Below are positions 8,826 through 16,778 of a stretch of DNA of 64,000 nucleotides, one piece after another. The position numbers and the translations under genes are program-made. The DNA is from CALKJU01 sp035326425 (GTDB taxonomy: Bacteria; Pseudomonadota; Alphaproteobacteria; Geminicoccales; Geminicoccaceae): positions 1 through 64,000 of the forward strand of contig DAOLFG010000011.1 of the NCBI GenBank assembly GCA_035326425.1, in the 5' to 3' direction. The number at the start of each line of letters is the position of its first letter. Position 1 is the first letter of the stretch. Under the pieces are notes generated by a model. The model saw nothing but the letters and a program-made list of their open reading frames with translations. It did no database searches and was not told the origin of the DNA.

Positions 8826-8960
8826 TCAGGCCGACAGCCGCTTGCGGCCGCGACTACGGCGGGCGGCGACGACCTTGCGGCCGCCGACGGTCGCCATGCG
8901 CGAGCGGAAGCCATGGCGCCGTTTGCGCACGAGCTTGCTCGGCTGGTAGGTACGCTTCAC
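8826..8960 (-). CDS. rpmH: 50S ribosomal protein L34
   Basis: 44-residue, very basic large-subunit ribosomal protein. The translation begins VKRTYQPSKLVRKRRHGF and ends GRKRLSA, a full match to L34. The start is GTG at 8960. It is the first gene of the rpmH-rnpA-yidD-yidC unit and has a strong promoter just upstream. Confidence 0.96.
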   Translation of the reverse strand: MKRTYQPSKLVRKRRHGFRSRMATVGGRKVVAARRSRGRKRLSA

Positions 8961-8998
8961 GGGTCGAAACCTTGACTGGGATCGGGAATGCTGGCGGC

Positions 8999-9027
8999 GA
9001 TATAGGGATCGCCCCCTTCCATGTCAA
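8999..9027 (-). promoter_or_regulatory. Housekeeping promoter of rpmH
   Basis: On the minus strand a perfect -35 TTGACA (9027-9022) is followed by a 17-base spacer and a -10 TATATC (9004-8999). The expected start near 8992 leaves a leader of about 32 bases before the rpmH GTG. Confidence 0.8.
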
Positions 9028-9128
9028 ATAGACGACGGGTCACCGGCTTGTGACGTCTGCCCGCATCGCCATCGCGTCATAGCCTTCATAGCCTTCCGGA
9101 TCGGGTCAGACCACGAGCAGGGTCGTTC

Positions 9129-9959
9129 ATGCGTCGTCGCGCCGCCCTCCTCACCCTCTCCGGCGTCATCGCCGGGCAAAGCCGGGCCGGCACGGCCGGG
9201 ACCGGGTGGGGCAGTCCGTGGAAGGCCCATGATGCGGCCTCGTCCCGCAAGGTCGACCATGCCGACTGGGCCGGCCTGCTCGCCCGCTTCTGCCGGCCGG
9301 GCGGCGACGGCATCAACCGCTTCGCCTATGCCGAGATGGACGACAGCCAGCGTGCCGTCCTCGACCGCTACCTGGCCATGCTCGCCGACACGCCGGTCTC
9401 GGCGCTCTCGCGGTCGACGCAACTGGCGTTCTGGATCAACCTGCACAACGCCCTGGTCGTGCGGCTGGTGCTCGACCGCTACCCGGTGGCCTCGATCCGT
9501 GACATGGGCGTGACCAAGGGACCGCCCGCCGACGGCGCCTGGTCGGCCAAGCGTATAAAGGTGGAAGGCCGAGAGCTGAGCGTGGGCGAGATCGCCAACG
9601 ACATCCTGCGGGCGCTGTGGAGCGACCCCCGGATCAACTACGTGATGTGCTGCGGCACGCTCGGCGCCCCGAACCTCGCCGCCACGCCGCTCGAGCCCGC
9701 CCATCTCGACCGCGAGCTCGACGGTGCGGCCATCGGCTTCGTCAACCATCCACGTGGCGTCAGCCTCGTGAACCGCCGGCTGCGGGTATCGAGCCTCTAT
9801 GTCTGGCACGCGCGGGAGTTCGGCGGGGGCCAGCACGCCGTCATCAAGCACCTCATGGCCTATGCGGCACCGCCGCTGGCGCTGCAGCTGCGCGGGCGCT
9901 GGGGCTTCGACGAGCACGACTACGACTGGGCGCTCAACGACGCCTCGGTGGACAACTGA
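9129..9959 (+). CDS. DUF547 domain-containing protein
   Basis: 276-residue protein with a short, weakly hydrophobic N-terminus that may be a signal peptide (about 3-20). The core contains the DUF547 signature AFWINLHNALVVRLVLDRYP and later YVMCCGTLGAPNLAATPL. The biochemical role of this family is not established. It is transcribed away from rpmH and precedes the sensor kinase by 46 bases, so the two may share a transcript. Confidence 0.88.
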   Translation: MRRRAALLTLSGVIAGQSRAGTAGTGWGSPWKAHDAASSRKVDHADWAGLLARFCRPGGDGINRFAYAEMDDSQRAVLDRYLAMLADTPVSALSRSTQLAFWINLHNALVVRLVLDRYPVASIRDMGVTKGPPADGAWSAKRIKVEGRELSVGEIANDILRALWSDPRINYVMCCGTLGAPNLAATPLEPAHLDRELDGAAIGFVNHPRGVSLVNRRLRVSSLYVWHAREFGGGQHAVIKHLMAYAAPPLALQLRGRWGFDEHDYDWALNDASVDN

Positions 9960-10005
9960 GCCGGCCGGGATTTCGCAGCCGCCGCCCCGGTGCTAGAAGC
10001 CGGGA

Positions 10006-11421
10006 ATGGCCGATCGCCAGGTCGAACGTCCCTATCCCGGCCGAGGCCTCTCGGCCCGGCTGCTGGCGATCACCGTGTCCTGCCTGCTGCTGGGCGCGGT
10101 CATGGTCTACATCCCCTCGATCGTCAGCTATCGCGAGGCCTTCCTCGAGGCGCGGCTCTCGGCTGCCGACCTCGCCAGCCTCGCCGTCGAGCCCGGCGGC
10201 GGCACCGCGGTGCCGCCCGAGCTGGAGCGAGCCCTGCTCGAGCATGCCGGCGTGCTGTCGATCACGCTGTGGGAGCCCGACGCGCATCTGGTCCTGGGCA
10301 GGATCGACGCCGTCGACCAGATCTACGACCTGCGCGAGTCGATATCGTTCTGGTCGCTGATCGACGACAGCTTCGTCACGCTGGCCAGCGGCGGCGAGCG
10401 GGTCATCCGGGTCACGGGCCCGGCACCTCGCGACCCGTCGACCGTGATCGACATCGTGCTTTCCGAGCATGCCCTGTGGTCGGCGATGGTGGCCTATTCC
10501 TGGCGCGTGCTCGGCCTGTCCATCACGCTGGCGCTGGCGGTGGCCCTGCTGCTGTTCTCGAGCCTGCGCCGGATGATCGTGGCGCCCCTGTCGCGGATCA
10601 CCCAGGAGCTGCACGCCTTCCGCGAGCGACCGGAGGACGTCGCCGCCGACCCGCCGGCGAGCCGGCGCGTGGACGAGATCGGGGTGGTCCAGCGCGAGCT
10701 GGCCGAGATGCGCCAGGGGCTGCGCCAGGCGCTGGCGCAGAAGACCCGGCTGGCGGCGCTGGGTGCCGCGGTCTCGCGCATCCACCACGATCTGCGCAAC
10801 CTGCTGGCCACCGCCGTGCTGCTGTCCGAGCGGCTGGACGCCAGCAGCGATCCGGCGGTGCGCAGCGTCGCGCCCCGGCTGGTCGAGGCCATGGAGCGGG
10901 CGGCGCGCCTGTGCGCCGAGACGCTGAGCTTCGCGCGATCGCGGCCGAGCCAGCCGCAGCCGCGCCTGATCAACCTCTCCGAGCTGGTCGACGAGGTGCT
11001 GGGCGGCAACGGCGCCGGCACCATCGTCCATCGCAACGAGGTGCCGGCCGACCTCGAGGTGACGGCCGATCCCGACCAGCTCTACCGCATCCTGCTCAAC
11101 ATCGTGCGCAACGCCCGCCAGGCGCTCGGCGACGAGCCGGGCGAGATCACCGTCACGGCGCGGACCGGCGACGCCGGGCTGGAGCTCGAGGTGATCGACA
11201 CCGGCCCGGGGGTGCCGAGCCGGGTGCAGGAGCGGCTGTTCGAGCCGTTCTCCGGCTCGGGCAAGGCCGACGGCTCGGGGCTCGGCCTCGCCATCGCCAG
11301 GGAATTGGCCCGGGCGCACGGCGGCGATATAAGCATCGTGGAAACATCGCCGCTGGGCACTACCTTCCAGGTCAGGCTGCCGGAGCGTTGTGTCGCCCGG
11401 CGCGTACCGCAGAAGGTGTGA
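10006..11421 (+). CDS. Orphan membrane sensor histidine kinase
   Basis: 471-residue kinase. Two membrane segments (about 15-40 and 165-187) flank a small periplasmic sensor region of about 120 residues, then come a HAMP-like linker, a phosphoacceptor helix and an ATPase domain. The H box is RIHHDLRN with the probable phospho-His at 261, a variant of the usual HExxxP form. The ATPase shows NIVRNARQAL (N box), DTGPGVP (G1) and GSGLGLAIARELA (G2). No response regulator gene is adjacent. The stop lies 1 base before the following lipoprotein ATG, so the two are likely coupled. Confidence 0.92.
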   Translation: MADRQVERPYPGRGLSARLLAITVSCLLLGAVMVYIPSIVSYREAFLEARLSAADLASLAVEPGGGTAVPPELERALLEHAGVLSITLWEPDAHLVLGRIDAVDQIYDLRESISFWSLIDDSFVTLASGGERVIRVTGPAPRDPSTVIDIVLSEHALWSAMVAYSWRVLGLSITLALAVALLLFSSLRRMIVAPLSRITQELHAFRERPEDVAADPPASRRVDEIGVVQRELAEMRQGLRQALAQKTRLAALGAAVSRIHHDLRNLLATAVLLSERLDASSDPAVRSVAPRLVEAMERAARLCAETLSFARSRPSQPQPRLINLSELVDEVLGGNGAGTIVHRNEVPADLEVTADPDQLYRILLNIVRNARQALGDEPGEITVTARTGDAGLELEVIDTGPGVPSRVQERLFEPFSGSGKADGSGLGLAIARELARAHGGDISIVETSPLGTTFQVRLPERCVARRVPQKV

Positions 11422-11422
11422 G

Positions 11423-11872
11423 ATGCGCCGCTCGAGCCTCCTCCTCGCCGGTTTGTCGCTGGGTGCCTGCGCCCAGGTCCTGGAGGGCCCTTCCGTCGCC
11501 GGCTATCCCGGCCTGCAGTGGCAGATGCAGAGCTTCTACGGCGCCCGGGCGCTGGAGGAGAACGCCATGTGCACGCGGCCGCAGATGACCGCGGTCACCG
11601 CCTTCCAGATCGTCGAGGATACGCCCGAGCGGCTGGTGATGAACGTGCGCTACCACTACCGCGACGAGGGTGCCGCGGACTTCGACGACGACGATTTCGG
11701 CTTCCCGCGCTTCCGCTTCGGCACCGGCAGCTGCGACAGCTGGGCCCAGCGCACCTTCGTGATGTCGAAGGCCAAGGGCGGCGAACCGGCGTCGAACGGC
11801 CAGCCGCGGCTGTTCGTGGTGTCGATGACCGGGCCGCAGCGCGAGCTGCCGCCGGGCTCGGTCATGCAGTAG
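11423..11872 (+). CDS. Small putative lipoprotein
   Basis: 149-residue protein of unknown function. I use the ATG at 11423, directly after the kinase stop. It begins MRRSSLLLAGLSLGACAQ, a signal peptide ending in a lipobox-like LGAC, so the protein is probably anchored in a membrane. The mature part has an acidic DFDDDDFGF segment and two further cysteines. Its tight coupling to the sensor kinase suggests an accessory or sensed envelope role, but this is only inferred from position. Confidence 0.75.
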   Translation: MRRSSLLLAGLSLGACAQVLEGPSVAGYPGLQWQMQSFYGARALEENAMCTRPQMTAVTAFQIVEDTPERLVMNVRYHYRDEGAADFDDDDFGFPRFRFGTGSCDSWAQRTFVMSKAKGGEPASNGQPRLFVVSMTGPQRELPPGSVMQ

Positions 11873-11898
11873 CCCGGGCCGATCCTCCCTGCCGGGGC

Positions 11899-13218
11899 TC
11901 AGCCGTCCTTGAACGCGCCGTCGTGCAGCCGGATCAGCCGGTCGGTCAGGTAGGACAGGATGGTGCGGGCCCCCACCTCCAGCTCGACGTCGACCATCAT
12001 GCCGGGCGCCAGCTCCTGGCTGCCGGGCACGGCACCCAGGCGCTGCCGGTCGGTCGCCACCGTCACGGTGTAGCGCAGCTCGCCGGTCTCGCGGTCGGGC
12101 GAGGCGTCGGCCGCCACCTTGCGGACGGTGCCCGCCAGGCTGCCGTAGCGCAGGTAGTCGAAGGCCCGCACCTTCACGACCGCCGCCATGCCCTCGCGCA
12201 CCCGGCCGATGTCCTCGTTGGCGACCCTGGCCTCGACGACCAGCCCCTCGCCGGCCGGCACCAGCTTCATGAGCATGTCGTTGGGCCCGACCGACTGGCC
12301 CGGGCCGGTGGGCATCAGGGCGTCGACGTAGCCGGCCACGGGCGCTCGCACCACCATGTCGCCGAGCCTCGTCTCCTGGCTGCGGAGCTGCTCGCGCAGC
12401 CGGTCGCGCTCGGCGGTGCTGCGCGACAGCTCGCCCAGCACCTCGCTGTGCCATTCGCGGTCGAGGGCCTCGAGGCGGCTCTGGCTCTCGGCCAGCGCCG
12501 AGCGGGCGGTGGCGATGCCGGATTCCGCCTTCTCCAGCTCGCCATGGGCGTCGCCGACCTCGCGCTCGACGGCGACCAGGCGGAGCCTGGGATAGAGGCC
12601 GCGATCGGCCAGCTCCTTGACCGCCGCCAGCTGCTCGCGGAAGCGGCTGAGACTGTTCTTCAGCCGCGACTGCTCGGCCGTGGCGGTGCGCAGCTCGCCG
12701 CGGCGGGTGACGACCGCACGCGTCAGCTCCTCGTGGCGGCTGGCCTGGGCGGCGGCGCGGGCGGCGAGCAGGCGGGTCTGGGCCTCGACCAGGTCCGGCC
12801 GGGCGGCGGCGAGGTCGGACTCCAGCGCCAGCGACGTGCGGCCGGCGGCCTCCGCCTCCAGCCTGGCGGTCTCGACGGCGCGGGCCTGCCAGCGGCCCAG
12901 CAGCTCGGCGTGCTCGCTCTCGCTCACCGCCGGGTCGAAGGTGACGAGCGGCGCGCCGGCGAGGACACGCTCGCCCTCGCGGACATGGATCATCGCCACG
13001 CGCCCGCCCTGCGGGTGGTTGACGAGCTTCACCCGGCCGGCCGGCTCCACCCTGCCCTCGGCCCGGACGATCTCGCCGACCTCGGCCCAGGCGAGCCAGG
13101 CGAAGCTGGCCGCCATCAGCAGGGCGATCGAGCCGATCAGGGCACCCGCCAGCGGCGAGGAGCGGCGGCGGATCAGGGCGTCGGCATCGGGCAGGAAATC
13201 GGCGTCGGTGGCCTGCAT
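11899..13218 (-). CDS. HlyD-family periplasmic adaptor of type I secretion
   Basis: 439-residue membrane fusion protein linking an inner-membrane ABC exporter to an outer-membrane TolC-type channel. It has one membrane helix (about 22-45), a lipoyl-like half motif, a long coiled-coil hairpin rich in Glu, Arg and Leu (about 95-285), and a C-terminal beta domain (VVRAPVAGYVDAL, then VVKVRAFDYLRYG). The ATG at 13218 lies 14 bases after the ABC gene. No TolC gene or RTX-type cargo is seen in the window. Confidence 0.92.
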   Translation of the reverse strand: MQATDADFLPDADALIRRRSSPLAGALIGSIALLMAASFAWLAWAEVGEIVRAEGRVEPAGRVKLVNHPQGGRVAMIHVREGERVLAGAPLVTFDPAVSESEHAELLGRWQARAVETARLEAEAAGRTSLALESDLAAARPDLVEAQTRLLAARAAAQASRHEELTRAVVTRRGELRTATAEQSRLKNSLSRFREQLAAVKELADRGLYPRLRLVAVEREVGDAHGELEKAESGIATARSALAESQSRLEALDREWHSEVLGELSRSTAERDRLREQLRSQETRLGDMVVRAPVAGYVDALMPTGPGQSVGPNDMLMKLVPAGEGLVVEARVANEDIGRVREGMAAVVKVRAFDYLRYGSLAGTVRKVAADASPDRETGELRYTVTVATDRQRLGAVPGSQELAPGMMVDVELEVGARTILSYLTDRLIRLHDGAFKDG

Positions 13219-13232
13219 CGTCGGCTCCCCTG

Positions 13233-15377
13233 TCAGCGAACGGCCTGCAGCCGGATGCCCCCGGCCCGCGGCTGCAGCGATCCCGCGACCTCGGCGGCCG
13301 GCCCGGAGCGGACGATGCGGCCGTGCTGCAGCAGCACCGCACGGTCGCACATCGCCAGCAGCGACAGGCGGTGCGTCACCAGCACCACCGTCCGGCCGCT
13401 GCCGGCGCGGCGGAGATTGTTCAGCAGCTGCAGCTCGGTGGCGGAATCGAGGGCGCTGGTGGCCTCGTCCAGCACCAGCAGGCGCGGGTTGCGGACCACC
13501 GCCCGGGCCAGGGCCACGAGCTGGCGCTGGCCGGCCGACAGGCCGGTGCCGCGCTCGCCGAGCTGGGTCTCGTAGCCCTCGGGCAGGCGCTGCACCACCT
13601 CGTGCAGGCCGACGAACTTGGCAGCCGCCACGATGCGGTCGAGCGAGCGCTCGGGACAGCCGATGGCGATGTTGTCGGCGATGCTGCCCTGGAAGAGCTG
13701 CACCTCCTGCGGCACCACGCCGAGGCGGGCCCGATAGTCCGACGGCCGCAGCCGGCGGATGTCGGTGCCGTCGACGAGGATCCGCCCTTCCTCGGCGGAT
13801 TCGAGGCCGAGGAGCAGCTTGACGAAGGTGCTCTTGCCCGAGCCCGGGGCGCCGATGACCCCCAGCATGGTGCCAGGCTCGATGTCGAGGCTGACCTCGC
13901 AAAGGGCCGGCGGCTTGCCGGGGGCGTAGCGGAAGCCGACGTTCTCGAAACGTATGTGGCCGCGTATCTCGGGCGAGGCCACGGCGCCCGCGGGCTCCGC
14001 CGCCTCGCCGAGCAGCGCGTCCAGCCGCCGGTAGGCGTCGCGGGCCTGGTGGAGCTGGCCCCAGGCGCCGAAGAGCTGGCGGATCGGCGCCAGCGCCCGC
14101 GAGGCCAGGATGTTGCAGGCGACGAGGGCGCCGACCGAGAGGTCGCCGGTGACGACCATGCGGGCACCGACATAGATCAGCGCCAGCGCCGTCAGGTGCT
14201 GCAGCGCCTGGCCCATGCCGCCGACCAGGCTGGCGAGGTTGCCGGCGCGGAAGCCCGCCACCGAGCTCTCGACCAGCCGGCGCTCGTAGCGGCGCTCGAT
14301 CTCGGATTCGAGGCCCAGCGCCTTGACGGTGAGCGCCTGGGAGACCGCCTCGGCCAGGCAGGCGTTCTTGCCGGCGGCGGCGCGGAAGCCGTCCCTGCTC
14401 AGCGCCGCCTGTCGGTGCTCGGCCAGCAGGGAAAGCAGCAGGAATGCCGGAATGGCCGCCAGGGTGAGCCAGGCCATGGTCGGGCTCAGCGCGAAAAGGG
14501 CGGTCACGAACAGGCCGACGAAGGCGAGGTCGACCACCAGCAGCGGCAGGCCGCCGGTGAGGAACTGGCGGAACTGGTCGAGCTGGCGCAGCCGCTCGCC
14601 GAGCTGGCCGGGCGGCATGGTCTCGAAGGCGCGGTAGGGCAGCCGCAGCAGGTGGTGGACGACCTCGCTGCCGATCAGCGCGTCGAGCCTGGCGCCGGTG
14701 TGGCTGGCGATGAAGCCGCGCAGGCCGCGCAGCAGCAGCTCGAAGGCCAGCAGGCTCAGCATGCCGATGGCCAGCACGTCGAGGGTCTGCAGGGCACCGT
14801 GGCCGATGACCTTGTTGTAGACGGTCATCATGAAGACCGGCGTGGCCAGGGCCAGCAGGTTGATGACCACCGAGGCGAGGCCGATCTCGGCCAGCGGGCG
14901 GGCTAGCTTGGAGAGCACGGCCGAGCGCAGCACGCGACCGCCGCGGCGTTCGGCACGCGGGCGGCTGAGCAGCAGGGCATGGCTGGCGAGGCGGGCCGCC
15001 GCCTTGGCGGTGACGCCGGTGGCGATGCCGGTCAGCGGGTCGACCAGCACGAGGTGGCCATCGCCGCGGCCACGCACCACCCAGGCCCGGCTGCCGCCCT
15101 CGCCCAGCAGCAGGAACGGCGTGGGCAGCCGCATCAGCCGGCCGGCGGCAGTGCAGACGACGCGGGCACCCAGGCCGATGCGCTCGGCCAGCCGCACCAG
15201 CGCCCCGGCGCCGATGCCGCTCTGCGGCAGCGGCACGGCGGCGCGCGCCTCGGCCTCGCCGAGCGGACGCTCGACGGCCTCGCACAGCCGCAGGAAGCCC
15301 GCCAGCACCGGATCGGCCGCCGCCGGCCCGGTGGGCGATGCGCCGGCCAGATCCGCCGTCGCCGCAGCAGCAACCAT
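13233..15377 (-). CDS. Type I secretion ABC transporter with degenerate C39-like domain
   Basis: 714-residue HlyB/LapB-type exporter: an N-terminal peptidase C39-like domain (about 20-135), a six-helix membrane domain (about 165-440) and a nucleotide-binding domain with Walker A GAPGSGKSTF, signature LSAGQRQ and Walker B LLVLDEATSALD. The N-terminal domain lacks the catalytic Cys motif of bacteriocin-processing relatives, so it most likely only binds a substrate secretion signal. It forms a two-gene unit with the HlyD adaptor. The exported protein is unknown. Confidence 0.93.
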   Translation of the reverse strand: MVAAAATADLAGASPTGPAAADPVLAGFLRLCEAVERPLGEAEARAAVPLPQSGIGAGALVRLAERIGLGARVVCTAAGRLMRLPTPFLLLGEGGSRAWVVRGRGDGHLVLVDPLTGIATGVTAKAAARLASHALLLSRPRAERRGGRVLRSAVLSKLARPLAEIGLASVVINLLALATPVFMMTVYNKVIGHGALQTLDVLAIGMLSLLAFELLLRGLRGFIASHTGARLDALIGSEVVHHLLRLPYRAFETMPPGQLGERLRQLDQFRQFLTGGLPLLVVDLAFVGLFVTALFALSPTMAWLTLAAIPAFLLLSLLAEHRQAALSRDGFRAAAGKNACLAEAVSQALTVKALGLESEIERRYERRLVESSVAGFRAGNLASLVGGMGQALQHLTALALIYVGARMVVTGDLSVGALVACNILASRALAPIRQLFGAWGQLHQARDAYRRLDALLGEAAEPAGAVASPEIRGHIRFENVGFRYAPGKPPALCEVSLDIEPGTMLGVIGAPGSGKSTFVKLLLGLESAEEGRILVDGTDIRRLRPSDYRARLGVVPQEVQLFQGSIADNIAIGCPERSLDRIVAAAKFVGLHEVVQRLPEGYETQLGERGTGLSAGQRQLVALARAVVRNPRLLVLDEATSALDSATELQLLNNLRRAGSGRTVVLVTHRLSLLAMCDRAVLLQHGRIVRSGPAAEVAGSLQPRAGGIRLQAVR

Positions 15378-15423
15378 GCCGCCCTCCGCTGAAACCAGTG
15401 GGGCGACCGATCGCGATGAACCC

Positions 15424-15446
15424 TGATTTCTACCTAGTGGAAATCA
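15424..15446. promoter_or_regulatory. Palindrome upstream of the type I secretion genes
   Basis: Perfect 7-bp arms TGATTTC and GAAATCA with a 9-base spacer, 47 bases upstream of the ABC gene in a locally AT-rich gap. A second, imperfect fold (CTTCAA to TTGAAG) follows a few bases further upstream. A candidate operator for regulated secretion. Confidence 0.4.
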
Positions 15447-15485
15447 ATGCGACTCTTCAACAATCTTCGATTGAAGCTGCTGCCG

Positions 15486-16670
15486 TCAATCGAGGGCGAA
15501 GGCCAGGAATTTGAGATAGGCCGACTCGGGCAGGGCCGGATGAGTCGGATGGTCCGGTCCGGCGCCGGCGGCGCGCAGCAGCCGTCCGCCGCGGCCGGCA
15601 TCCTTGATGCCGTCGAACACCGCCTCCAGGAACTGCGCCTCGGGCACGTTGTGCGAGCAGCAGGCGATGCAGAGGAAGCCGCCCTCGGCCACTAGGCCGG
15701 CCGAGCCCCTGGCCAGCTTGGCGTAGCCCCTGAGCCCGGCGCCGAGATCCTTCTTGGCCTTCACGAAGGGCGGCGGATCGGCGACGACCAGGCCGAATCG
15801 CTCCTTGGCGGCGGCCAGCTCGTCAACGGCGGCGAAGACGTCGTTGCGTCGGAACTCGCAGCGCCCGGCGACACCCTGGCGCTCGGCGCTGGCGCGGGCC
15901 AGGTCGAGGGCAGCCTCGGCCCGGTCGATGCCGAGCACCGAGCCCGCACCACCTGCCGCCGCGGCCAGCGCGAAGCCACCGGCATAGCTGTAGAGGTCGA
16001 GCATGCGCTGGCCCCTGGCCAGCCTGGCGACGAAGGCGCGGTTGTCGCGCTGGTCGAAGTACCAGCCGGTCTTCTGGCCGCCCATCACGTCGGCCACGAA
16101 GACCAGCCCGTTCTCCTCGATCTCGATGCGCGGTGCTGCCTCGCCCTTGGCGACCTGGACGGCGTCGCCGAGGCCTTCGAGCGCCCGCACCGGCGTGTCG
16201 CCGCGCACTACGATCGTCCTCGGCCGCAGCTCGGCGTCGACCGCCGCCACCGCGAGATCGGTGAGTCTGTCCCAGCCGGCGGTGTTGGGCTGCAGCACCA
16301 CGGTGTCGCCCAGCCGGTCGATGACGAGGCCGGGCAGGCCGTCGGCCTCGGCATGGACGAGGCGGTAGAACGGCCGGTCGAACAGGCGATCGCGCACGGC
16401 CAGCGCCCGGGCTATCCGCCGCCGCACGAACTTCAGGTCGATCACCGCATCCTTGTTGCGGGTCAGCATCCGCGCGGCGATCAGCGAATGCGGATTGAAA
16501 TGCGCCACGCCCATGACCTTGGCCTGGGCGGTCATGATGCGCACGACGCTGCCCGGCAGCAGCGCCTTGGCGGCGGCGTCGATCTCCAGCTCGTTCGAGA
16601 ACAGCCACGGGCTGCCGCCACGGAAACGGCGGTCGCGTCCCGGCAGGATGCGGATGGTCGGGTAGGTCAT
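15486..16670 (-). CDS. RlmI-like class I rRNA methyltransferase
   Basis: SAM-dependent methyltransferase probably modifying a cytosine in 23S rRNA. The frame stays open far upstream, but the ATG at 16670 gives 394 residues, the normal length, and starts MTYPTIRILPGRDRRFRGG. It has an N-terminal PUA-like RNA-binding domain (about 1-80) and a Rossmann domain with DLYSYAGGFALAAA and the catalytic DPPPFVKAKKDL. The GGQKTGWYFDQRDNR segment is typical of the RlmI/RlmK group. Which cytosine it modifies cannot be fixed here. Confidence 0.9.
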   Translation of the reverse strand: MTYPTIRILPGRDRRFRGGSPWLFSNELEIDAAAKALLPGSVVRIMTAQAKVMGVAHFNPHSLIAARMLTRNKDAVIDLKFVRRRIARALAVRDRLFDRPFYRLVHAEADGLPGLVIDRLGDTVVLQPNTAGWDRLTDLAVAAVDAELRPRTIVVRGDTPVRALEGLGDAVQVAKGEAAPRIEIEENGLVFVADVMGGQKTGWYFDQRDNRAFVARLARGQRMLDLYSYAGGFALAAAAGGAGSVLGIDRAEAALDLARASAERQGVAGRCEFRRNDVFAAVDELAAAKERFGLVVADPPPFVKAKKDLGAGLRGYAKLARGSAGLVAEGGFLCIACCSHNVPEAQFLEAVFDGIKDAGRGGRLLRAAGAGPDHPTHPALPESAYLKFLAFALD

Positions 16671-16778
16671 CGGGAATGCCGCAATGCGGGAAGGCCGCGC
16701 AACATCGACCAAGCCGCCGCCGCTGACAAGTGGGGCCGGCCGGCCTAGGCTCTGCCGATCGTGGGGAGAGCCGCCATC

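Noticed and set aside
8961..9128. Replication origin next to rpmH
   Set aside because: No cluster of DnaA boxes; only a normal promoter is visible.
11871..11899. Intrinsic terminator between the lipoprotein and HlyD genes
   Set aside because: An imperfect GC-rich repeat is present but there is no T-run on either strand.
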